A stretch of DNA of 53,714 bases from Streptococcaceae bacterium. Lineage in GTDB: Bacteria > Bacillota > Bacilli > Lactobacillales > Streptococcaceae. Every line of letters begins with the position of its first letter. Positions within the stretch are counted from its first letter, which is position 1. Location: positions 1 through 53,714 of the forward strand of contig JAIRWF010000007.1 in NCBI GenBank assembly GCA_031253335.1. Direction: 5' to 3'. The notes beneath the pieces were generated by a model that worked only from the letters and a program-made list of their open reading frames with translations, ran no database searches and was not told where the DNA came from. Below are positions 25,330 to 34,798 of the stretch, in pieces. Position numbers and translations under genes: made by a program.

Positions 25330-26745
25330 ATGGCTGAACAACTTACACAAAATGAAGTCGTTGAAGGATTGGACGAATATAAATTCGGTTTTCATGACAA
25401 CGCCGAAATTGCTGTCACGACAGGTCTTGGCCTCACTGAGGACGTGATTCGCGAGATTTCCGCCACGAAAAACGAGCCCGACTGGATGCTCGACTTTCGC
25501 TTGAAGTCCTACGCCGCTTTCAAAAAGCTCGACCTTCCCAAATGGGGGCCAGACCTTTCAGCGATTGACTGGGACGACATTGTCTATTACCAGAAGCCAT
25601 CCGCAAAAGCGGCCCGCAGCTGGGATGACGTCCCGCAGGAAATCAAAGATACGTTTGAGAAAATCGGGATTCCAGAAGCCGAGCGTTCTTATCTCGCAGG
25701 GGCTAGCGCCCAATATGAGTCCGAGGTTGTCTATCACAACATGAAAGACGAGTTCGAGAAGCTCGGCATTGTCTTCACGGACACCGATACGGGACTGCGC
25801 GACTATCCGGAGCTTTTCAAGAAATATTTCTCGAAACTCGTGCCACCAACGGATAACAAGCTCGCGGCCTTGAACTCTGCCGTTTGGTCGGGTGGGAGCT
25901 TTGTCTATGTGCCTAAAGGCGTGCATTGCGAGATCCCGATTCAGGCTTATTTCCGGATTAACAATGAAAAATCGGGGCAGTTTGAGCGGACGCTCATTAT
26001 CGTTGAAGAAGGTGCCAGCATCCAGTATGTTGAGGGCTGTACGGCACCGACCTACTCAGCGTCAAGCTTACACGCGGCAGTGGTCGAGATTTTCGTTGAA
26101 GAAGGCGGCTACATGCGCTATTCGACCATTCAAAACTGGTCGGATAATGTCTATAACCTTGTCACCAAACGCGCGTCGGCAGCGAGCAACGCGACGGTCG
26201 AGTGGGTCGATGGGAATCTGGGCTCCAAAGTCTCGATGAAATACCCTGCCGTTTACCTCAATGGTCCGGGTGCCCGTGGGACGATGCTCTCCATTGCTTT
26301 TGCGAACGGTGGGCAGAACCAAGATACCGGCGCCAAGATGATTCACAATGCACCCAATACGTCAAGTTCGATTATCTCGAAGTCGATTTCCAAAGGCGGG
26401 GGTGCCGTCAACTACCGTGGTCAGGTGACCTTTAATAAAGACTCCGCGAAATCAAAATCCCACATTGAGTGTGACACGATTATCATGGATGATATTTCGA
26501 CCTCTGACACCGTGCCCTTTAACGAAATTCATAACTCTCAAGTCGCACTGGAACATGAGGCCAAGGTCTCGAAGATTTCTGAGGAGCAGCTTTATTACCT
26601 CATGAGCCGTGGCTTGACTGAAAAAGAAGCGACAGATATGATTGTCATGGGCTTCATTGAACCCTTCACGAAGGAATTACCTATGGAATACGCTGTTGAG
26701 CTCAATCGTTTGATCAGTTATTCGATGGAAGGGTCGATTGGGTAA
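25330..26745 (+). CDS. sufB: SufB Fe-S cluster scaffold subunit
   Basis: Component of the SufBC2D scaffold on which Fe-S clusters are built from SufS-derived sulfur. 471 aa. Seen: YYMKP-like N-terminal half, [54 protein letters not shown] and [15 protein letters not shown]-like, and the C-terminal [40 protein letters not shown] 25330 is chosen because GGAG precedes it by five bases; an upstream TTG is not supported. sufC, sufD and sufU are absent from the window, and sufS is 23 kb away. Confidence 0.95.
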   Translation: MAEQLTQNEVVEGLDEYKFGFHDNAEIAVTTGLGLTEDVIREISATKNEPDWMLDFRLKSYAAFKKLDLPKWGPDLSAIDWDDIVYYQKPSAKAARSWDDVPQEIKDTFEKIGIPEAERSYLAGASAQYESEVVYHNMKDEFEKLGIVFTDTDTGLRDYPELFKKYFSKLVPPTDNKLAALNSAVWSGGSFVYVPKGVHCEIPIQAYFRINNEKSGQFERTLIIVEEGASIQYVEGCTAPTYSASSLHAAVVEIFVEEGGYMRYSTIQNWSDNVYNLVTKRASAASNATVEWVDGNLGSKVSMKYPAVYLNGPGARGTMLSIAFANGGQNQDTGAKMIHNAPNTSSSIISKSISKGGGAVNYRGQVTFNKDSAKSKSHIECDTIIMDDISTSDTVPFNEIHNSQVALEHEAKVSKISEEQLYYLMSRGLTEKEATDMIVMGFIEPFTKELPMEYAVELNRLISYSMEGSIG

Positions 26746-26788
26746 AGTCGTTAAGCAAGGGTTAAGGGAGACTTGCTATACTTATCTT

Positions 26789-26810
26789 CGGAAGCCAGTT
26801 CTTCCGTTTT
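26789..26810 (+). terminator. terminator after sufB, next to a promoter-like box
   Basis: CGGAAG (26789-26794) pairs with CTTCCG (26801-26806), then TTTT. Just before it, TGcTATACT (-10 at 26777-26782) could start a short transcript running into the repeat array. Confidence 0.6.
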
Positions 26811-26821
26811 CATAAATTACT

Positions 26822-27234
26822 CCTAACGCGAAAAGCATCTTTGAAGAGGTGCTTTTTGTGTTTTCGCGTGAGTCGTAATGGGGCTTTCCACGGGAAAGCT
26901 TAGATACATTGCCTGAAAACTCCTGTGGTCGTTTTCAGCTCCTAACGCGAAAAGCATCTTTGAAGAGGTGCTTTTTGTGTTTTCGCGTGCGTCGTAATGG
27001 AGCTTTCCACGGGAAAGCTTAGATAGATTGCCTGAAAACTCCTGTGGTCGTTTTCAGCTTCTAACGCGAAAAGCATCTTTGAAGAGGTGCTTTTTGTGTT
27101 TTCGCGTGCGTCGTAATGGAGCTTTCCACGGGAAAACTTAGATACATTGCCTGAAAACTCCTGTGGTCGTTTTCAGCTCCTAACGCGATAAGCACTTTTG
27201 AAGAGGTGCTTTTTGTGTTTTCGCGTGCGTCGTC
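26822..27234 (+). repeat. 119-bp tandem repeat, about 3.5 copies
   Basis: The 586-bp gap after sufB holds direct repeats starting at 26822, 26941, 27060 and 27179, with an exact 119-bp period and few differences. Each unit has a large hairpin CGCGAAAA..TTTTCGCG enclosing a terminator-like stem (GCATCT..AGGTGC plus T-tract), then AGCTTTCC/GGAAAGCT, then CTGAAAAC/GTTTTCAG. The fourth unit is cut after the first hairpin and carries GCACTT instead of GCATCT, which improves pairing. No ORF is conserved. Not a CRISPR array: the whole unit is repeated. 27235-27317 shows nothing clear. Confidence 0.9.
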
Positions 27235-27316
27235 GGAAATTTCAAAATGGTAAACTAACTTTAGTGGCTATGGCTTTTATTTGCGAGATAAAATTAGTCG
27301 GTGAAACTGTGGGGTT

Positions 27317-27331
27317 TGTTATAATGGGGAT
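27317..27331 (+). promoter_or_regulatory. extended -10 promoter of the GDPD gene, leaderless
   Basis: TGtTATAAT (-10 at 27320-27325) ends six bases before the ATG at 27332. Initiation at the start codon is predicted. Confidence 0.55.
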
Positions 27332-29134
27332 ATGTTGAGAGAAATCTTTAATTTTTTGCATGGCGCATTGGGGGAATTTCGTAGGCATTTTTGGGCCTAC
27401 TTACTTTTATTTTTGGGGATGAATTTGCTCATGAATGGCATTATCGTGTCGCTCTTTAATGTGGCGGCAGGCGCAATCATGCGTGTGAGCGGCATTCCAT
27501 TTATTTCTTATAATAACATAGGCACGATTATTTTCGGACATCCTTTGGGGGCGCTTGGTTTAGTGATCCTACTTTTGCTATTGATTTTATTGGTCTATGT
27601 ACAGTTTAGTATTCAGTTTGTTGGGGTGGCACGCATTCAAGCGGGGGAGCGCTCTATGCTTCAGATTTTGCGAGAGGCACTGGCTTCGCTTCAAGTGGTC
27701 AATCCTAGGATTTTGCTCTTTTTCCTAGGCTATTTCTTGCTGATTTTACCATTTGGGAAGTATGTTTTTGCCTCGCCATTGCTTGCCAAAGTGACAATTC
27801 CTGCATTTACGATGGAGTTTTTTCTTGCAAAGCCTTTAAATATGGTAATCTTGATTGCGTTTTATGCCCTTGTATTTATTTTGGGCAATCGTTTGATTTT
27901 GGTGTTGCCGCATTTAATCTTGAAAAAACGCAGCTTGCGGGATGCGGTGTCTGAGAGTCTTAAAGCGACACATGGTCTTGTGCCACTTGTAAGCTTTTTC
28001 TTGTATTTTGGGGTCATTGTTTTTGGGACTTGGCTTATTTCGCAGGGCTTCTATTATTTGTTTTACGGCTTGCAGTTATTGCTAGATAAGTCTAGTATCG
28101 CATTAGTTAGTGCGATAGTTCTTATGGTGCTCGTGGAAGTGGTTAATTTTTTGGCACTGACACTCGCTGGGATGTTGCTGTTTAGCTTTATGTTGAGTCG
28201 CTTGGGCTATTTACCAGCTGAAGTTTCAAAGACGCGCACGAAGCGCTCGCTTGGATTTCGAGTGGTTGTGGGAACTCTGACGAGCCTTGGACTTCTCATT
28301 TTACTGGCGACGAATTGGGTGTATATGACGGGGATGCTCACGGCAAAGCCTGTTACGATTTCTCACCGGGGGGTCAATGATGATAATGGTGTACAGAACT
28401 CTATTCCTTCGCTTCTTTCAACGAATAAGCTAAAACCAGACTACGTAGAAATGGACGTACAAGAGACTGCAGACAAGCAATTTGTTGTCTTTCATGATCC
28501 AACGCTTGCAAACCTGGCTAAAATCAACAAAGCCCCTCAAAAAATGACCTTGTCAAATTTGACAGACCTAACACTTTCGGAAAATCATCATACAGCTAAA
28601 CTTGCAAGTTTTGACGACTATTTACTTACTGCTGAAAAGCTTCACCAAAAGCTGTTGGTGGAGATTAAGACGACGGCTCTTGATCCTGAGAGCCCGTCAA
28701 ATTTGACAAAACGCTTTTTAAATGATTATGGCTCGCGCTTGTCAAAAGATGGTGATATGATTCATTCGCTAAATTATGATGTCGTGTCTTCTGTCAAATC
28801 TGACAGTCCCAATTTACCCGTGAGCTTTATTCTGCCCTTTAATATTGTCTTTCCCGAGACACCTGCAAATGCGTATACGATGGAAGCCACAACGCTTGAT
28901 GCGAGTTTTGTGCAGACGGCGCACGCACACAACCAAGCTGTTTATGCGTGGACAGTCAATAGTGCTGAGTTGATGCGCTCGGACATGGTGGATGGTGTAG
29001 ATGGAATTATCACGGATCACCTTACGCTCCTCAAAGAACAAATCAAAGACTATGAAGAACATCCCAGCTATGCGGATCGGCTCTACATGTTCTTTGAGAT
29101 GATGCCAACACCCGGGAGTGCCGCAAGTAATTAA
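27332..29134 (+). CDS. membrane glycerophosphodiester phosphodiesterase
   Basis: A 600-aa fusion of an N-terminal polytopic membrane domain (about seven or eight hydrophobic helices, residues 20-330) and a C-terminal GDPD domain (about 345-585). The catalytic domain shows ISHRGVNDDNGVQNS, VEMDVQ and VFHDPTL, the family's metal and general acid/base motifs. Such enzymes hydrolyse glycerophosphodiesters; related membrane forms in Gram-positives are linked to lipid or teichoic acid metabolism. Three dispersed palindromes lie in the GDPD half (28551, 28695, 28792). The start is probably leaderless. Confidence 0.9.
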   Translation: MLREIFNFLHGALGEFRRHFWAYLLLFLGMNLLMNGIIVSLFNVAAGAIMRVSGIPFISYNNIGTIIFGHPLGALGLVILLLLLILLVYVQFSIQFVGVARIQAGERSMLQILREALASLQVVNPRILLFFLGYFLLILPFGKYVFASPLLAKVTIPAFTMEFFLAKPLNMVILIAFYALVFILGNRLILVLPHLILKKRSLRDAVSESLKATHGLVPLVSFFLYFGVIVFGTWLISQGFYYLFYGLQLLLDKSSIALVSAIVLMVLVEVVNFLALTLAGMLLFSFMLSRLGYLPAEVSKTRTKRSLGFRVVVGTLTSLGLLILLATNWVYMTGMLTAKPVTISHRGVNDDNGVQNSIPSLLSTNKLKPDYVEMDVQETADKQFVVFHDPTLANLAKINKAPQKMTLSNLTDLTLSENHHTAKLASFDDYLLTAEKLHQKLLVEIKTTALDPESPSNLTKRFLNDYGSRLSKDGDMIHSLNYDVVSSVKSDSPNLPVSFILPFNIVFPETPANAYTMEATTLDASFVQTAHAHNQAVYAWTVNSAELMRSDMVDGVDGIITDHLTLLKEQIKDYEEHPSYADRLYMFFEMMPTPGSAASN

Positions 29135-29139
29135 AACAC

Positions 29140-29168
29140 TTGCGTCAAGCATAAAAGGGTGTTATAAT
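29140..29168 (+). promoter_or_regulatory. promoter overlapping a false start codon
   Basis: -35 TTGCGT (29140-29145), 17-bp spacer and -10 TATAAT (29163-29168). The first ATG of the next reading frame (29167) lies inside the -10 box and would not be transcribed, which moves the likely start to 29185. Confidence 0.65.
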
Positions 29169-29184
29169 GGACTTTCCCAACCTT

Positions 29185-29943
29185 ATGGAAAATTTAGACC
29201 AAGAAAAATTTAAAGAAGAAGGCAAAGCGCTCGTCATTAATCCCTCGCAAATTTTTGGGATTAAAAGCCGTCAGCCCAGAGAAACTGTTGGGCAAAAGCC
29301 GCAACAATTTCCAAAACAAAAGCCAATACTTGAAACGTTTAGCCCGCGCACGCAAGTAGCTAACACAGCAGCTAATCTATCCGCTACCCCCGTCATTTCT
29401 CAGCAAGTGCCCCTAGACACTTTTCAAGAGTTTTCAACTTCTCAAGCGACAGTCGTAGAAGCTAAAGCACCGATACAGTCTGAGAACGCAAGTGCCAATG
29501 TCATTGTCTCACGAATTGCAATGGACTTGCATGAAACCAGTGTGGCAACTATTGAAAGTGAAGAAGATAGTCCACAAATCCCACAGGAGTCAAGCGCTAA
29601 AGAGGCACCTGTTGAAGCGATTCAAGACTACGAAAAAATTGAAGCTCCAACGAGAGATGAACTCGTCAAACTCGCAAAGCGCAATATGAAAGAACTCGAA
29701 AAGCAGCTTGAGAGTGAAAAAAGCGCTATGCAGGATCTTCAAAACATCGTTGCTGAATACGTTTCAAATACAGAAGAGCGCATGGATAATATGAATGCGC
29801 TGATTGCGCATCAAAAAGAAGTACTCGCAGCTTATTTAGGAGAAGAGCTCGCACCGAAACACGTCGCAGAAATTCCACTCAAGCACCAACGTCCTGGCAC
29901 GCGCTTCTGGAACCGAAAACCGCGAGAAGACTTTTTAGACTAA
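29185..29943 (+). CDS. unknown protein with C-terminal coiled coil
   Basis: Not recognised. 252 aa with the start at 29185 (the ATG at 29167 is within the promoter -10 box). Seen: a Pro/Gln/Thr/Ser-rich and probably disordered region (about 15-145), then a heptad-like coiled coil (about 155-225, LVKLAKRNMKELEKQLESEKSAMQDLQNIVAEYV), and a basic end GTRFWNRKPRED. No signal peptide or membrane helix is seen. The layout resembles cytoplasmic scaffolds or cell-division accessories, but that is a guess. It stands alone between a promoter and a terminator. Confidence 0.7.
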   Translation: MENLDQEKFKEEGKALVINPSQIFGIKSRQPRETVGQKPQQFPKQKPILETFSPRTQVANTAANLSATPVISQQVPLDTFQEFSTSQATVVEAKAPIQSENASANVIVSRIAMDLHETSVATIESEEDSPQIPQESSAKEAPVEAIQDYEKIEAPTRDELVKLAKRNMKELEKQLESEKSAMQDLQNIVAEYVSNTEERMDNMNALIAHQKEVLAAYLGEELAPKHVAEIPLKHQRPGTRFWNRKPREDFLD

Positions 29944-29964
29944 AATCCCAATTGGGATTTTTTT
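29942..29964 (+). terminator. bidirectional terminator (unknown gene / queA)
   Basis: AAAATCCCAATTGGGATTTT with further T residues, starting within the stop codon at 29941-29943. It serves the plus-strand gene and, read in reverse, the convergent queA. Confidence 0.85.
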
Positions 29965-29972
29965 GCATCATC

Positions 29973-30998
29973 TTAATGGATAAACATCGCATCCCCAAAG
30001 CTAAAGAAGCGATATTTCTCATCAATCGCGTGTTGATAAGCGTTGAGGATAAATTCTCGACCTGCAAAACTTGCGACAAGCATGACGAGAGTCGATTTCG
30101 GTAGATGAAAATTCGTATTAAAAGCATCGACAACTTTCCAGTCATAGCCTGGCTTGATAAAAATATCTGTCCAGCCGCTGCTCGCATGGATTTCGCCATT
30201 GAACTTCGACCCAACAGTTTCCAAAGTACGGATAGAAGTTGTCCCGCAAGCAATAATACGTTGACCTGAGGCACGCACGGCGTTGAGTGTTTCTGCGGCA
30301 TCTTCTGATAAGGTATAAAATTCGCTGTGCATATCGTGCTCTTCGATATTTTCGACAGAAACAGGACGAAAAGTCCCGAGCCCAACGTTGAGCGTCACTT
30401 CGACGATGTGGACCCCTTTAGCTCGGATTTTTTTAAGTAAATCTTCAGTCAAATGCAGTCCTGCAGTGGGTGCCGCAGCAGAGCCTGGTTCTTTGGCATA
30501 AACAGTCTGGTAGCGTTCTGGGTCGTCTAATTTTTCGTGGATATAAGGCGGCAGTGGCATTTCGCCCAATTCATCGAGGAGTTCGAGGAAAATACCATCG
30601 TAGAAAAATTCAATGACTCGCCCGCCGTGCTCGAGCTCTTCGCGGACAATGGCTTTGAGTTTGCCATTACCAAAACTCAATTCTTGACCCACAAGCATCT
30701 TTCGGGCAGGTTTGGCTAGGGTCTCCCACTTATTATCGCCCAATTCTTTCAAGAGTAGCAGCTCCACATGCCCCCCTGTGGGCCGTTCGCCATACAGTCG
30801 GGCAGGATTGACGCGCGTGTTATTCAGTACATAAGCGTCGCCCGGCTCAAAATAGTCCAAAATATCCGTAAAATGGCGGTCATCCATGGTGTGCCTGTCT
30901 TTATCGAGGACGAGAAGCCGACTAGCAGAGCGCTCAGCAAGCGGAGTTTGTGCGATGAGGGCTTCGGGCAGCTCAAAATCAAAATCGTTAATGTTCAT
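29973..30998 (-). CDS. queA: QueA tRNA ribosyltransferase-isomerase
   Basis: Transfers and isomerises the ribosyl part of AdoMet to 7-aminomethyl-7-deazaguanine in tRNA, forming epoxyqueuosine. 341 aa, usual length. Seen: [47 protein letters not shown] and [11 protein letters not shown]. On the minus strand TATAAT ends seven bases before its ATG (no TG extension), so the mRNA may be leaderless. It diverges from nagB. No other queuosine genes are in the window. Confidence 0.95.
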   Translation of the reverse strand: MNINDFDFELPEALIAQTPLAERSASRLLVLDKDRHTMDDRHFTDILDYFEPGDAYVLNNTRVNPARLYGERPTGGHVELLLLKELGDNKWETLAKPARKMLVGQELSFGNGKLKAIVREELEHGGRVIEFFYDGIFLELLDELGEMPLPPYIHEKLDDPERYQTVYAKEPGSAAAPTAGLHLTEDLLKKIRAKGVHIVEVTLNVGLGTFRPVSVENIEEHDMHSEFYTLSEDAAETLNAVRASGQRIIACGTTSIRTLETVGSKFNGEIHASSGWTDIFIKPGYDWKVVDAFNTNFHLPKSTLVMLVASFAGREFILNAYQHAIDEKYRFFSFGDAMFIH

Positions 30999-31019
30999 AA
31001 AAAATATTATACCTTTTTC

Positions 31020-31062
31020 TTGACAAAAATTTTATTTTTGTTATAATTGGTCTATACCAATT
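31020..31062 (+). promoter_or_regulatory. nagB promoter with NagR-type (dre) operator
   Basis: -35 TTGACA (31020-31025), 16-bp spacer and -10 TATAAT (31042-31047). The 18-bp palindrome AATTGGTCTATACCAATT (31045-31062) overlaps the -10 and the start site. It matches the TGGT..ACCA operators of GntR/HutC-family NagR/YvoA repressors, which are released by glucosamine-6-phosphate or its acetylated form. nagR itself is not in the window. Confidence 0.8.
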
Positions 31063-31087
31063 TAAGAAAAACAAAAAGGAGAACATC

Positions 31088-31792
31088 ATGCAAGTATTTA
31101 AAGTCGCAGATCAAGCAGAAGGTGGACAGAAAGCTTACGAATTATTGCGCGAGGCTATCAATGGAGGGGCAAAGACCTTTGGCTTGGCAACTGGCTCCAC
31201 ACCTGTGACCTTTTATGAAAATGTCGTCAATTCAGATTTGGATTTTAGTGATAAGACCAGTATTAATCTCGATGAATATGTCGGCTTGGACGGGGCGAAT
31301 GATCAGTCTTACCGTTATTTCATGAATGAACATCTCTTTAACTTCAAACCTTTCAAAGAAAATTTCTTACCCAATGGGAAAGCCAGCAACTTGGACGAAG
31401 AAGTAAAGCGTTATGACGGCGTGATTGATGCGCATCCGATTGATTTTCAGATTTTGGGCATTGGCGGCAATGGTCATATCGGTTTCAACGAGCCAGGAAC
31501 CAGTTTTGATGTGACGACGCATGTGGTGGATTTAGCACCTGAGACGATCGCAGCAAACGCGCGTTTCTTTGAAAATGAATCAGACGTCCCACGTCAAGCG
31601 ATTTCCATGGGAATTGCGAGCATCTTAAAATCCAAACAAATCGTCTTGCTTGCCTTTGGAAAAGCAAAAGCAGAGGCAGTGAAAGGCATGCTTGAAGGTC
31701 CTGTGACGACAGATTGTCCTGCGAGCGTCTTGCAGAATCATGCGAATGTGACGGTGATTGCGGATAAGGAAGCAGCAAGCCTTATCAAGTAA
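31088..31792 (+). CDS. nagB: NagB glucosamine-6-phosphate deaminase
   Basis: Converts glucosamine-6-phosphate to fructose-6-phosphate and ammonia, so amino sugars enter glycolysis. 234 aa, the short Gram-positive form. Seen: [40 protein letters not shown] (catalytic Asp) and [18 protein letters not shown] (catalytic His and Glu). AAAGGAG precedes the ATG. Single gene between the NagR-type operator and a terminator. Confidence 0.96.
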   Translation: MQVFKVADQAEGGQKAYELLREAINGGAKTFGLATGSTPVTFYENVVNSDLDFSDKTSINLDEYVGLDGANDQSYRYFMNEHLFNFKPFKENFLPNGKASNLDEEVKRYDGVIDAHPIDFQILGIGGNGHIGFNEPGTSFDVTTHVVDLAPETIAANARFFENESDVPRQAISMGIASILKSKQIVLLAFGKAKAEAVKGMLEGPVTTDCPASVLQNHANVTVIADKEAASLIK

Positions 31793-31822
31793 AAAATAGG
31801 CCTGAAATTTTAGGCCTTTTTT
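31792..31822 (+). terminator. nagB terminator running into the pcrA promoter
   Basis: AGGCCT (31798-31803) pairs with AGGCCT (31812-31817), flanked by A and T runs. The T-tract continues directly as TGaTAAAAT (-10 at 31825-31830), which ends six bases before the pcrA ATG. Confidence 0.75.
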
Positions 31823-31836
31823 GATAAAATAAAAGC

Positions 31837-34122
31837 ATGACAAATCTTTTAGATCGAATGAACGACAAACAGGCTCAAGCGGTCCAACTCACCGAAGGGC
31901 CTCTTTTGATTATGGCGGGGGCGGGCTCCGGTAAGACGCGGGTGTTGACTCATCGCATTGCTTATCTGATTGAAGAAAAGCTCGTTAACCCCTGGAATAT
32001 TTTAGCAATTACTTTTACGAATAAAGCGGCACGCGAGATGCGGGAGCGTGCGGTGGCCTTGACGCCTGCTGCAAATGATTCTCTCATTGCGACCTTTCAT
32101 AGTATGTGCGTGCGGATTTTGCGGCGGGATGGCGACCACATTGGCTACAATCGCAATTTCACAATCATTGATCCAGGCGAGCAAAAAACGCTTATGAAGC
32201 GTCTTCTAAAAGAAGCGGACCTAGACCCCAAAAAATGGGATCAACGCTCGATTTTAGGGACGATTTCCAATGCGAAAAATGACCTCTTGACCCCTGAAGA
32301 TTATGAAGCCCAAGCGAGTGCTAGAAATCCATATACCCTGGTCGTGGCGCGTCTCTACAAAGCTTACCAAAAAGAACTCCGTAAGGCGGAGGCGATGGAT
32401 TTTGATGATCTCATCATGCAGACCCTGCGCCTTTTCAAGGAAAATCCAGAGGTTTTGACTTACTATCAGGGCCGTTATCAGTATATTCACGTCGATGAGT
32501 ACCAGGATACGAATAAAGCGCAGTACGAGCTCGTGAAAATGCTGGCCTCACGTTTTCAAAATATCTGTGTGGTGGGGGATGCGGATCAGTCGATTTATGG
32601 CTGGCGGGGTGCTAATATGCAGAACATCCTCGATTTTGAAAAAGATTATCCGAGCTGCCAGACTTTACTCTTAGAAGAAAATTATCGCTCGACGAAAACC
32701 ATACTCGCTGCGGCTAATCAAGTCATCAAAAACAATGTTAACCGCAAGCCGAAAGAACTCTGGACATCGAACGACCAAGGCTCCGAGATTGTTTATTACA
32801 GGGCTTCTGATGAGCGCGATGAATCGAATTATATTGCCAGGCGGATTGCGGACGGGATTCGTGAGGGGCAAAAATACAGTGATTTTGCGGTCTTATACCG
32901 CACGAATGCGCAGTCGCGTGTCATGGAAGAAAGCCTTTTAAAATCGAATATTCCTTATGTCATGGTGGGTGGGACGAAGTTCTACCAACGTAAGGAAATT
33001 CGGGATGTCATTGCCTATTTGAACGTCATTGCGAATCCGCAGGATAATATGTCTTTTGAACGGATCGTCAATGAACCCAAACGCGGTGTAGGACCAGGCT
33101 CAGTTGAGAAATTAAGACTTTTTGCAGACCAAGAAGAGAGAAGTCTCGAGCAAAGCCTCTTAACTATCAGTTTGTCGGGAATGACGGGAAAAGCGGCACA
33201 GGAATTAAGCCATCTCGGCGTGATTTTTGATAATCTCCGAAAGACGGCACTTTCAGCTGACCTAACAGGACTTGTCGAGAAAGTCTTAGAAGATACAGGC
33301 TATCTCGCCGCATTGAACTTACAAAATACGCTCGAATCTCAAGCGCGGGTGGAAAATATTGAAGAATTCTTGTCTGTCACGAAAAATTTTGATGAGCATG
33401 ACCATGGTGCCTTTGATGAAGAGACAGGGCAAAAACTTGATGAAAACGGTATTGACCGCCTTGCACGCTTTTTGAATGATTTGTCACTTATTGCGGATAC
33501 GGACGATGAGGCTTTTGAAATAGCACCAGATAATGTGACCCTGATGACTTTGCACGCCGCAAAAGGGTTGGAATTTCCTGTGGTCTTTATCATCGGTGTC
33601 GAAGAGGGCATTTTCCCGAATAGCCTCCGCCTTGAAAATGAGGATGACCTCGAAGAAGAGCGTCGTCTTGCCTATGTCGGGATTACCCGTGCGGAAAAAG
33701 AGCTTTATCTCTTAAACGCAAGCTCTCGGATGCTCTATGGACAGTCCCAGTACAATCGTCCCTCACGCTTTATCTCAGAGATTGATGACGAACTCTTGCA
33801 ATTTGCAGGGAGTGCGCGCCAGCCTGGCGCAAGCTTTAACGTGAAATACGAAAACAAACCGAAATTTGCTACTGACATGTCCATGCGGGATGCTTTGCAT
33901 GCGCGCAAGGCGAGCTTTGGTCTGGATAAAGGGACTAAAGACGCTACACCATCTGTGGATTGGGAGATTGGCGATACGGCGGTGCACAAAAAATGGGGGG
34001 AAGGTTTGGTGCTTTCTGTCGAAGGAACAGGCAAGAATTGTGAACTCAAAATCAACTTCCCCGAAGTGGGCTTAAAGAAGCTCCTTGCGAGTGTGGCGCC
34101 GATTACGAAGAAAGAAGGCTGA
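31837..34122 (+). CDS. pcrA: PcrA/UvrD superfamily 1 DNA helicase
   Basis: 3'-5' helicase for replication, repair and displacement of stalled RNA polymerase. 761 aa. Seen: Q motif NDKQAQAV, Walker A AGAGSGKTRVLTHR, TFTNKAAREMRER, Walker B VDEYQDTN, VVGDADQSIYGWRGA, EENYRSTKTIL, LMTLHAAKGLEFPVVF and YVGITRAEKELYL. The C-terminal tail, about 650-761, ends in the Tudor-like RNAP-binding fold (DTAVHKKWGEGLVLSVEGTG). Start directly follows a -10 box. tag follows 2 bp later. Confidence 0.96.
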   Translation: MTNLLDRMNDKQAQAVQLTEGPLLIMAGAGSGKTRVLTHRIAYLIEEKLVNPWNILAITFTNKAAREMRERAVALTPAANDSLIATFHSMCVRILRRDGDHIGYNRNFTIIDPGEQKTLMKRLLKEADLDPKKWDQRSILGTISNAKNDLLTPEDYEAQASARNPYTLVVARLYKAYQKELRKAEAMDFDDLIMQTLRLFKENPEVLTYYQGRYQYIHVDEYQDTNKAQYELVKMLASRFQNICVVGDADQSIYGWRGANMQNILDFEKDYPSCQTLLLEENYRSTKTILAAANQVIKNNVNRKPKELWTSNDQGSEIVYYRASDERDESNYIARRIADGIREGQKYSDFAVLYRTNAQSRVMEESLLKSNIPYVMVGGTKFYQRKEIRDVIAYLNVIANPQDNMSFERIVNEPKRGVGPGSVEKLRLFADQEERSLEQSLLTISLSGMTGKAAQELSHLGVIFDNLRKTALSADLTGLVEKVLEDTGYLAALNLQNTLESQARVENIEEFLSVTKNFDEHDHGAFDEETGQKLDENGIDRLARFLNDLSLIADTDDEAFEIAPDNVTLMTLHAAKGLEFPVVFIIGVEEGIFPNSLRLENEDDLEEERRLAYVGITRAEKELYLLNASSRMLYGQSQYNRPSRFISEIDDELLQFAGSARQPGASFNVKYENKPKFATDMSMRDALHARKASFGLDKGTKDATPSVDWEIGDTAVHKKWGEGLVLSVEGTGKNCELKINFPEVGLKKLLASVAPITKKEG

Positions 34123-34124
34123 CT

Positions 34125-34697
34125 ATGGCAGAAAAACAACGTTGTCCCTGGTGTGAGACGTCGGACAAAATGCGCGAATACCATGATACTTTCTGGGGAA
34201 CGCCACTTCATGATGACCAGGAATTGTATGCGAAGCTTGTCTTGGATTTGAACCAGGCAGGGCTTTCTTGGAATACGATTTTGAATAAAATGGACAATTT
34301 TTATGCGGCTTTTGATGGTTTTGAGATGGCTAAAGTCGCGAACTATACAGAAAAAGACCGTGAGCGCTTGCTTCATGACGCAGGCATCATTCGGAATCGC
34401 TTGAAGGTCAATGCGGCAATTGTCAATGCCCAGGCAGTACTTGATGTACAACAAGAATTTGGAAGTTTTGATGCTTATCTTTGGGGCTTTGTGGAGGGGA
34501 AGCCGATTGTTCATGGGAACAAATCTGAAAAGGACATCAAGGCGTCAGATGAACTTAGTGATCGCGTCTCCAAGGACATGAAAAAACGGGGCTTCAAGTT
34601 TGTCGGGACAACGATTATTTACGCTTATTTTCAAGCGATTGGGATTATTAATGACCACTTGACGAGTTGTTTCAGATATCAGGAATTGGTGGATTGA
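34125..34697 (+). CDS. tag: Tag 3-methyladenine DNA glycosylase I
   Basis: Removes 3-methyladenine from alkylated DNA. 190 aa, usual length. Seen: RCPWCETSDKMREYHDTFWGTPLHDD with zinc-ligand Cys and His, NQAGLSWNTIL, and the C-terminal HLTSCFRY with the other zinc ligands. The acidic residue of the E. coli motif LEGQQAGLSW is Asp here (LDLNQAGLSW), a conservative change. It is 2 bp after pcrA and 2 bp before the truB remnant, suggesting an old pcrA-tag-truB operon. Confidence 0.93.
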   Translation: MAEKQRCPWCETSDKMREYHDTFWGTPLHDDQELYAKLVLDLNQAGLSWNTILNKMDNFYAAFDGFEMAKVANYTEKDRERLLHDAGIIRNRLKVNAAIVNAQAVLDVQQEFGSFDAYLWGFVEGKPIVHGNKSEKDIKASDELSDRVSKDMKKRGFKFVGTTIIYAYFQAIGIINDHLTSCFRYQELVD

Positions 34698-34699
34698 CG

Positions 34700-34771
34700 A
34701 TGGACGGTATCATCAATTTGTATAAAGAGGCCGGCTGGACGTCGTTTACTCACAGCATGCCTGTGAGGTAA
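34700..34771 (+). pseudogene. truncated truB start (remnant)
   Basis: A 23-codon frame reads MDGIINLYKEAGWTSF and then loses similarity and stops. These 16 residues match the start of TruB and parallel the intact copy downstream, MEGILNIYKEKGYTSF, yet differ at DNA level. It follows tag by 2 bp. The break lies near the imperfect inverted repeat CACAGCATGCCTGTG (34751-34765). It looks like the residue of an original truB displaced by the copy at 34799. Confidence 0.75.
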
Positions 34772-34798
34772 GTGAATAAAGGAGGTGTAGGCTTTAAC

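Noticed and set aside
26822-27234. CRISPR-like regular repeat
   Set aside because: The whole 119-bp unit repeats; there are no unique spacers and no cas genes.
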